From: Candidatus Omnitrophota bacterium
GTDB lineage: Bacteria > Omnitrophota > Gorgyraeia > 2-01-FULL-45-10
Length of the DNA stretch: 45,599 bases
Direction of reading: 5' to 3'
Assembly: GCA_903843285.1 (NCBI GenBank)
Contig: CAIMPC010000072.1
Location: 1 to 45,599, forward strand
Below the pieces are notes generated by a model. It saw only the letters and a program-made list of their open reading frames with translations, had not been told where the DNA came from and ran no database searches. The position numbers and the translations under genes were made by a program. Below are positions 41,198 to 45,599 of the stretch, piece after piece. The first letter of the stretch is position 1. Each line of letters starts with the position of its first letter.

Positions 41198-41467
41198 ATG
41201 AATAGAAAAGGAAATGCTGTGATAGCCGCGCTGATATTGGCGGCGGCTCTGTGCGTTTGCACGCTTGCTTTACTCGTAGGGCTTAAGAAATTTCAGAATA
41301 ACGCATTTACTTTCATAGAGATGCAGAAGAAAGAAATGGTAAGTATTATAAGGAATCAGAAACATGAGCTTAAGTGCATCGCTCGTAGTAGGGAAGATAA
41401 GATAAAGAATTTCATTAAAGATGAGCTGAAAAATTCAAACATCGAGGTGAAAAGACCGTCTCAGTAA
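41198..41467 (+). CDS. Small membrane protein with basic/charged tail (89 aa)
   Basis: ATG 41198 is preceded by GAAGGTG. The product begins MNRKGNAVIAALILAAALCV and continues hydrophobic to about residue 31, followed by a charged helical domain (QKKEMVSIIRNQKHELKCIA, SREDKIKNFIKDELKNS). The N-terminus NRKGNAVIAALILAA resembles a type-IV prepilin-like or uncleaved leader, but the G-[FLI] cleavage signature is not clear, so it is described only as a single-span protein. An upstream frame start at 41159 lacks a better ribosome binding site. Function unknown. Confidence 0.6.
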   Translation: MNRKGNAVIAALILAAALCVCTLALLVGLKKFQNNAFTFIEMQKKEMVSIIRNQKHELKCIARSREDKIKNFIKDELKNSNIEVKRPSQ

Positions 41468-41490
41468 GGCAATAAAAGAAGCAACGACTC

Positions 41491-41706
41491 AGTTTCGGAA
41501 GAAACTCTATCAGAGCGTGTCATCCTAAGCTGAGCTCCGTCATCCTGAGCCCCAAGGGGGGCGAAGCCTGCCTGCCTACTACCGAACACCTGCAGGTCGG
41601 CAGGGATCTGGAGCGTAGATTCTTCCCCTTCGCTCCGCTCAGGGTCAGAATGACGGAGTCGGCCTTCGCCCTCCTCCAGAATGACGCATGTAATTCTATG
41701 ACTAAG
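41491..41706. repeat. Composite palindromic repeat upstream of kaiC
   Basis: It starts TTTCGGAAGAAACT (also at 27162), then has GTCATCCT (41519), a degenerate and longer middle with GGCGAAGCC and CTGCAGGTCGGCAGG, TAGATTCTTC and two AGAATGAC ends (41647-41654 and 41678-41685). The last part, from GCTCAGGGTCAGAATGAC to TATGACTAAGC, is homologous to 43798-43864. It occupies the first half of the 560-base gap between the small membrane gene and kaiC. Confidence 0.75.
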
Positions 41707-41815
41707 CCGAATACGACGTTTCAATTTGGTTTGATAAGGAATGAAAATCCGGTTGACAGAACCGAGTTTTCAATGCTCTGATGCCTTACAGATTCTATTT
41801 TTAACCTAGTATCTT

Positions 41816-41844
41816 TTGACCATGGTAATACCATATGCTATACT
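41816..41844 (+). promoter_or_regulatory. Near-consensus promoter of kaiC
   Basis: TTGACC (41816-41821), 17 bases, TATACT (41839-41844). The start point is expected near 41851, leaving a leader of about 180 bases before kaiC ATG 42032. An inverted repeat-like ATGGTAATACCAT (41822-41834) lies in the spacer and could bind a repressor. Confidence 0.75.
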
Positions 41845-41893
41845 AATCTCGGACACGGACAGAAAATAGGAATACCTGTACCATGAGGTGAGG

Positions 41894-41974
41894 ATGCCCC
41901 ATATAAGCAATCAAACAAGCAAACATAACTGCCTCTATAAAAGATTTTTTTATGACTCAAGCTTTGTGGCGTAG
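41894..41974 (+). CDS. Leader ORF (26 aa) upstream of kaiC
   Basis: GAGGTGAG lies directly before ATG 41894. The 26-codon frame begins MPHISNQTSKHN and stops at TAG 41972-41974, which is in the loop of the terminator hairpin below. A ribosome stopping here would cover the 5' arm of the terminator. Its peptide has no enrichment of one amino acid, so it does not look like a classical amino-acid attenuator. Confidence 0.4.
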   Translation: MPHISNQTSKHNCLYKRFFYDSSFVA

Positions 41975-41996
41975 GCCATAGGAACTTGGGTTTTTT
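41955..41996 (+). terminator. Intrinsic terminator in the kaiC leader
   Basis: ACTCAAG (41955-41961) pairs with CTTGGGT (41985-41991), enclosing a small TGGC-GTAG-GCCA hairpin, and TTTTTT follows (41991-41996). It stands between the promoter and kaiC, so read-through must be regulated or partial. Confidence 0.7.
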
Positions 41997-42031
41997 ATTT
42001 ATAGGCAATGCCTAAGAGACAAGGAGAAAAG

Positions 42032-43501
42032 ATGCAAAGCAAAACAAAAACCGGTGCGGTGGAAAAAATTTTTACCGGCATCAAGGGTTTTGACGAGATC
42101 CTTATGGGGGGAGTACCCAAAGGTAGGGTAACCCTGATCAGCGGTGAGCCCGGGACCGGAAAGACGGTTATCCTTAATGAGTTTATCTATCGGGGAATAA
42201 CCCAATTCAAAGAAAACGGCGTCTATGTTACCTTCGAGGAAGATAAAAGGGATATCATTAAGAATGTCCGGGGGTTTGGCTGGAATTACGATTCACTCAT
42301 TGCTCAGAAAAAGCTTGCCTTTGTGGATGCGGGCGCATCTGGAGATGTGACTATTGAGAGTGATCAAAACTATGATTTAAGCCCATTGATCGAAAGGGTG
42401 AAGTATGCCGTTAAAAAAGTAAAAGCAAAACGGATAGCAATGGATTGCCTGGATAGCTTTTTTTCAAGATTTCAGAATAAAGATGCGGTCAGGCAGGCGC
42501 TCTGTCAGATTATTGCCGGGTTAAAGGACATGGGAGTTACTGTGCTCATGACAGCAGAAAAGGTAGGCCCGGAACAATCCTTAAGCCGTTACGGAATAGA
42601 GGAATTTGTGGCTGATGGCGTGATCGAGATAGCATTGATCAAAGGCCAGCAACAGTTTCTGCGCCGGATGTTTGTGATAAAGCTCAGAGGCACAGATTTT
42701 CGCAGTGGCGCCGTAGAATTTGAGATCACTGACCAGGGTCTGACCGTATATCCGAAAATACCAATCGAAACCGTTACCGCAAAGACCGATTTTCGGGTGC
42801 GCAAAAGTTTTGGTATTAAAGGGTTGGACGATATTTCGGGTGGCGGCATACCGCAAGGCCATGTGGCATTAATTTCCGGAAATACCGGAACAGGGAAGAC
42901 GATGTTTGGAATGCACTTCTTAATGCAGGGTATATGTGATGGAGAGAATGCGGTTTTTGTGGCCTTAGAGGAACCCGTAGAGCAGGTAAAAAAAACGGCT
43001 TTAACGCATGGCTGGGATTTCGGGCGCTATGAGAAGGAAGGAAAAATCAAGCTTGTTACCACAAGCCTGATCGACATCTCCAATGATAAATTATTGTACC
43101 AGATAATATCCGCCGTAGAAGGTATCAACGCCAGGAGGGTGGTGATAGATTCGGTCTCCAGTTTACTTTCTGCCACGATGAGCGAGGAGCAGGTCAGGCA
43201 GTTCCTGGTTCAGTTGTCCAGATATTTTAAGGCCAAAGGCATCACCTGCATAATGAATTATCTCTCTATGGCGAATTTTGGGGCAGTACGCGGCCAGTTA
43301 TTAGGCAGTTTCTCGACCAACACGATTCGTTTAAACTCAGTAGTGGATATTATTATTATGCTTCTCTATGTGGAACGGGGTCAGAAGATAAAGAAGCTTT
43401 TGAATGTGTTGAAGTTGCGCGGAGGCCAGCATTCCAAGGAAATCTATGGTTATGAAATTGAAAAATCCGGAATAAAGATGGGTGAAAAATACGAAGAATA
43501 G
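42032..43501 (+). CDS. kaiC: KaiC-like two-domain ATPase
   Basis: The 489-aa protein has two RecA-type domains of KaiC. CI: FTGIKGFDEILMGGVPKGRV, Walker A GEPGTGKT, the catalytic Glu pair in YVTFEEDKRDIIK, KRIAMDCLDSFFSRF. CII: SFGIKGLDDISGGGIPQGHV, Walker A GNTGTGKT, FVALEEPVEQVKK, ARRVVIDSVSSLLS. In the segment aligned with the cyanobacterial Ser431/Thr432 phosphosites (RLNSVVDIIIMLLYV) it has Asn435 and Ser436, so one of the two acceptors is missing. It lacks the long A-loop tail. ATG 42032 is chosen over 42008 because AAGGAG is 5 bases before it. kaiB follows 9 bases later; no kaiA is present. Confidence 0.95.
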   Translation: MQSKTKTGAVEKIFTGIKGFDEILMGGVPKGRVTLISGEPGTGKTVILNEFIYRGITQFKENGVYVTFEEDKRDIIKNVRGFGWNYDSLIAQKKLAFVDAGASGDVTIESDQNYDLSPLIERVKYAVKKVKAKRIAMDCLDSFFSRFQNKDAVRQALCQIIAGLKDMGVTVLMTAEKVGPEQSLSRYGIEEFVADGVIEIALIKGQQQFLRRMFVIKLRGTDFRSGAVEFEITDQGLTVYPKIPIETVTAKTDFRVRKSFGIKGLDDISGGGIPQGHVALISGNTGTGKTMFGMHFLMQGICDGENAVFVALEEPVEQVKKTALTHGWDFGRYEKEGKIKLVTTSLIDISNDKLLYQIISAVEGINARRVVIDSVSSLLSATMSEEQVRQFLVQLSRYFKAKGITCIMNYLSMANFGAVRGQLLGSFSTNTIRLNSVVDIIIMLLYVERGQKIKKLLNVLKLRGGQHSKEIYGYEIEKSGIKMGEKYEE

Positions 43502-43510
43502 GAGGCTAAT

Positions 43511-43795
43511 ATGGCAGTAAAATATGTGTTAAAGCTTTATTTGACAGGAACGACTCCTCGCAGTAAGGCCGCGCTTATAAACTTAAAAAAGATCCTGGAC
43601 GAAGACTACAAGGGTGTCTATTCTTTAAAGGTGATCGATGTGGTGAAACACCCCCAATTAGCCGAGGATGATAAAATTCTGGCTACACCGACTTTGATCA
43701 GGATTTTACCTCCTCCGGTGGCCAGGATCATCGGAGATCTAAGCAATAAGGAAAAAGTCCTCTTAGGCTTGGACTTGGTGACAGTTAGACGGTAA
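43511..43795 (+). CDS. kaiB: KaiB-like thioredoxin-fold protein
   Basis: The 94-aa protein matches Kai[41 protein letters not shown] and the family motif [20 protein letters not shown] plus [21 protein letters not shown]. KaiB binds KaiC and in cyanobacteria switches fold to reset the clock. It starts 9 bases after kaiC behind AGGAGG, so expression is coupled. Size equals the standard family (about 90-105 aa). Confidence 0.95.
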   Translation: MAVKYVLKLYLTGTTPRSKAALINLKKILDEDYKGVYSLKVIDVVKHPQLAEDDKILATPTLIRILPPPVARIIGDLSNKEKVLLGLDLVTVRR

Positions 43796-43797
43796 CA

Positions 43798-43864
43798 GCT
43801 CAGGATCAGAATGACAAAGTTGGCCCTCTCTGAGAATGACGTATGCGCTTATATGGCTAAGCTA
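43798..43864. repeat. Palindromic repeat downstream of kaiB
   Basis: GCTCAGGATCAGAATGAC, a CTCTGAGAATGACGTATG part and TATGGCTAAGC parallel 41638-41706 in the same order and direction. The two copies bracket the kaiC-kaiB pair. Confidence 0.7.
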
Positions 43865-43905
43865 TTACATCGACCCATCGTTTCTTTAAATAGAACGGAC
43901 CTACG

Positions 43906-45599
43906 ATGAAGATCGCAGCAAAAATAATGAGAGTAGCTGTTATCACAGTCATTGTTATGGCCGTGTCGTTGTCCTTATTCGTCTATTATTTTCAGTCCAA
44001 GGCGCTGGAGACGGAAACCAGGTCGGACATGGCCAGGTTGGCGGAACGTCTATTTGACATGGTAAATATGTTTTTGTATGAGCGCAGGGGAGATATAAAA
44101 TTGTTTGCTTTTTCTCTCGCGCTTACCTCAGGGAATTATTCCCAATCTGACACGACCAAACGGTTTATAGAATACCGCGATTTTTACAAATGCTACGATT
44201 CCCTGGCCGTCTACGATTTAGAGCGCAAATGTATAGTGGATACCACCGGTTTAAATATAGGTAAAGAGGATGCCCTCGATGGGTACTGTCTCGACCCTCT
44301 TATAGACAAGGATATGGTGATATATGCTTCTTATTCAAGTACTCTTAATATGCCGATACTCTATTTCACCTGTCCGGTTAAAAATTCCGAGGGAAAGGTT
44401 TTCGAAATTGCCGTCTCAAGAATCCCGATCTCTAAAATCGGAGAGATCTTAAAGGTCCGCACCGAATATTCATTCGGAAAGCTCTTGGATCTCGACCTTA
44501 TAGATAAAAACGGGACTTTACTTTATTCGACCCATGACTCCAAGGATGTACTTAAAGGAAAGACCTGTTACTGGAGCGACATAGAAAGCCGCATAAAAAG
44601 CGAGGCGCAGGGCGCATCTTTCTTTTTTGAAGAGAAGGGAAAAAATATAGTTTTTGTTTTACCACAGCCAAGCTATCTCGATTTTCAAAAACAGGGGTGG
44701 TATCTTGCACTTCATATTCCGCTCGAAAAAGCATTGGCTCCAGCCATGCATCTAAGAAATCAGCTGATTATTATTACTAGCATATTCATTTTCCCGACAT
44801 GCATCATTGCCTTTATGCTTTCTCGCATAATTTCCTCGCCAATAAAAATGTTACGTATAGCAAGTGAGCGTTTTGCAAAAGGTGATATGGATTACAGGGT
44901 TTCTATTAAGAGCGGCGATGAAATAGAAGATCTCGCCGGCTCTTTTAATAAGATGGCTGAGAATATAAAAGGAAAAGAAGCGGAAATTTTAAAAGAAAAT
45001 GCATATGCGGAAGGCATTATCTCTTCAATGATTGATACTTTGATTGTGATCAATCCTGATGAGACAATTAGAAGCGTTAATAAAGCAACTTTGGATTTAT
45101 TGGGATACGCTGAAAAGGAATTGATCGGTAATAACGCAAGTCTATTGTTTACAGAAGAAGAAGAAGAAGAAGAAGAAGAAGAAGAAGAAGAAGAAAGGAT
45201 CTTTAAGGGCAAGCGTCTTAGAAGACTTATCGAAGAAGGTTCAGTACATGATTTCGACATGACTTATAAGGCGAAATCCGGTGAAAAAATTCCGGTCAGT
45301 TTTAGTGGTTCGGTTATGCGCGATAAAGATGATAAGTTGGTCGGTGTTATCGGTGTAGCTCATGATATGCGTCAGATAAGAAAAATGGTCACGGATCTGG
45401 AAAACCTTTCTCAAGGTCTGGAGAAACAAGTCCTGGAGCGCACTGAAAAACTGAGCAAGATGCAAAAGGGGACTTTAAATATCTTAGAGGATCTTCAGGC
45501 AACCAAAGACGCACTTGAAAAAAGCAAACAGGGCTTCTTCAGTATTGTGGAGAAGTCCTTAGATGGTGTCATCGTTACGGATCTTAACGGTACGGTCTG
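43906..45599 (+). CDS. Membrane sensor protein with extracytoplasmic, HAMP and PAS domains (partial, runs off window)
   Basis: ATG 43906 opens a frame that is still open at the last base (564 codons). Order: TM1 (about 7-26), an extracytoplasmic sensor domain, probably Cache-like (about 30-280; YDSLAVYDLERKCIVDTTGL), TM2 (about 285-308), HAMP (ASERFAKGDMDYRVSIKSGD), a PAS domain (SMIDTLIVINPDETIRSVNK, MTYKAKSGEKIPVSFSGSVM, GVIGVAHDMRQIRKM), a coiled coil and the start of a second PAS (FFSIVEKSLDGVIVTDLNGT). The output domain, probably a histidine kinase, lies beyond the window. It follows kaiB by 110 bases in the same direction and may be part of the Kai pathway. No strong ribosome binding site is seen (CGGACCTACG). 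Confidence 0.88.
   Translation, partial: MKIAAKIMRVAVITVIVMAVSLSLFVYYFQSKALETETRSDMARLAERLFDMVNMFLYERRGDIKLFAFSLALTSGNYSQSDTTKRFIEYRDFYKCYDSLAVYDLERKCIVDTTGLNIGKEDALDGYCLDPLIDKDMVIYASYSSTLNMPILYFTCPVKNSEGKVFEIAVSRIPISKIGEILKVRTEYSFGKLLDLDLIDKNGTLLYSTHDSKDVLKGKTCYWSDIESRIKSEAQGASFFFEEKGKNIVFVLPQPSYLDFQKQGWYLALHIPLEKALAPAMHLRNQLIIITSIFIFPTCIIAFMLSRIISSPIKMLRIASERFAKGDMDYRVSIKSGDEIEDLAGSFNKMAENIKGKEAEILKENAYAEGIISSMIDTLIVINPDETIRSVNKATLDLLGYAEKELIGNNASLLFTEEEEEEEEEEEEEERIFKGKRLRRLIEEGSVHDFDMTYKAKSGEKIPVSFSGSVMRDKDDKLVGVIGVAHDMRQIRKMVTDLENLSQGLEKQVLERTEKLSKMQKGTLNILEDLQATKDALEKSKQGFFSIVEKSLDGVIVTDLNGTV
45154..45195 (+). repeat. (GAA)14 trinucleotide microsatellite within the PAS domain
   Basis: Fourteen perfect GAA units code for 14 consecutive glutamates (about residues 417-430) in the loop after LIGNNASLLFT. 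The units are pure at DNA level, unlike a normally encoded acidic stretch. Slippage would add or remove single Glu residues and keep the frame. Confidence 0.92.

Noticed and set aside
41850..42000. Known riboswitch (c-di-GMP-I/II or fluoride) in the kaiC leader
   Set aside because: None of the conserved core strings of those classes could be found by eye; only the terminator and short ORF are supported.

Overview
The window reads like the chromosome of a diderm (Gram-negative type) bacterium that is not a well-studied model. It encodes many outer-membrane proteins (a two-partner-secretion type barrel, LamB- and OprB-like porins, two TolC channels), has moderate GC content, uses ATA and AGG codons often, and carries dispersed GGGGACA-type and GTCAT...ATGAC repeats. 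This style fits uncultured PVC-related lineages such as Omnitrophota, but that placement is inference; no rRNA or taxonomic marker is present.

Layout. 1-730: a tRNA-Asn(GUU) gene split in its anticodon loop by a 355-nt group I intron, with its own promoter and terminator. 730-3650: AT-rich small genes, a YgjP-like metallopeptidase and a cysteine-cluster protein (apparently frameshifted) lying between two nearly identical 122-bp direct repeats, then a PNPOx-like flavoprotein. 3700-7500: divergent block of a FecR-domain protein plus Cys-rich secreted protein (minus strand) and a TpsB-like outer-membrane transporter with an unusual C-terminal tail plus a periplasmic coiled-coil protein (plus strand). 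7600-12230: TetR-controlled tripartite drug efflux (TolC, EmrA, EmrB types). 12320-15240 (minus strand): an NMT1-type binding protein overlapping a Cache-HAMP-PP2C phosphatase, a likely sensing pair. 15330-21700: YbhGFSR-type ABC exporter with its own TolC and two separate ATPases. 21700-28660: sugar uptake (LamB porin, XylFGH, OprB porin) bounded by 89-bp palindromic repeats. 28700-30180: TatD nuclease and TcdA. 30280-31680: two unknown exported proteins bracketed by two copies of a 27-bp palindrome.

31680-40670 holds a complete Wsp-like (alternative cellular function) chemosensory operon: REC-histidine kinase, CheR-TPR, two CheW, a receptor, CheA-REC and CheB. The place of the WspR diguanylate cyclase is taken by a REC-histidine kinase. 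40740-41470 has two small exported/membrane proteins. 41816-45599 carries a kaiC-kaiB pair without kaiA, followed by a Cache-HAMP-PAS sensor protein cut by the window edge; its first PAS domain contains a run of 14 identical GAA codons.

The most noteworthy observations are the interrupted tRNA-Asn, the kaiBC-sensor cassette flanked by related repeats, two near-consensus promoters followed by short leader ORFs that overlap intrinsic terminators (in front of the chemosensory operon and of kaiC), and several repeat families that mark the borders of gene modules.
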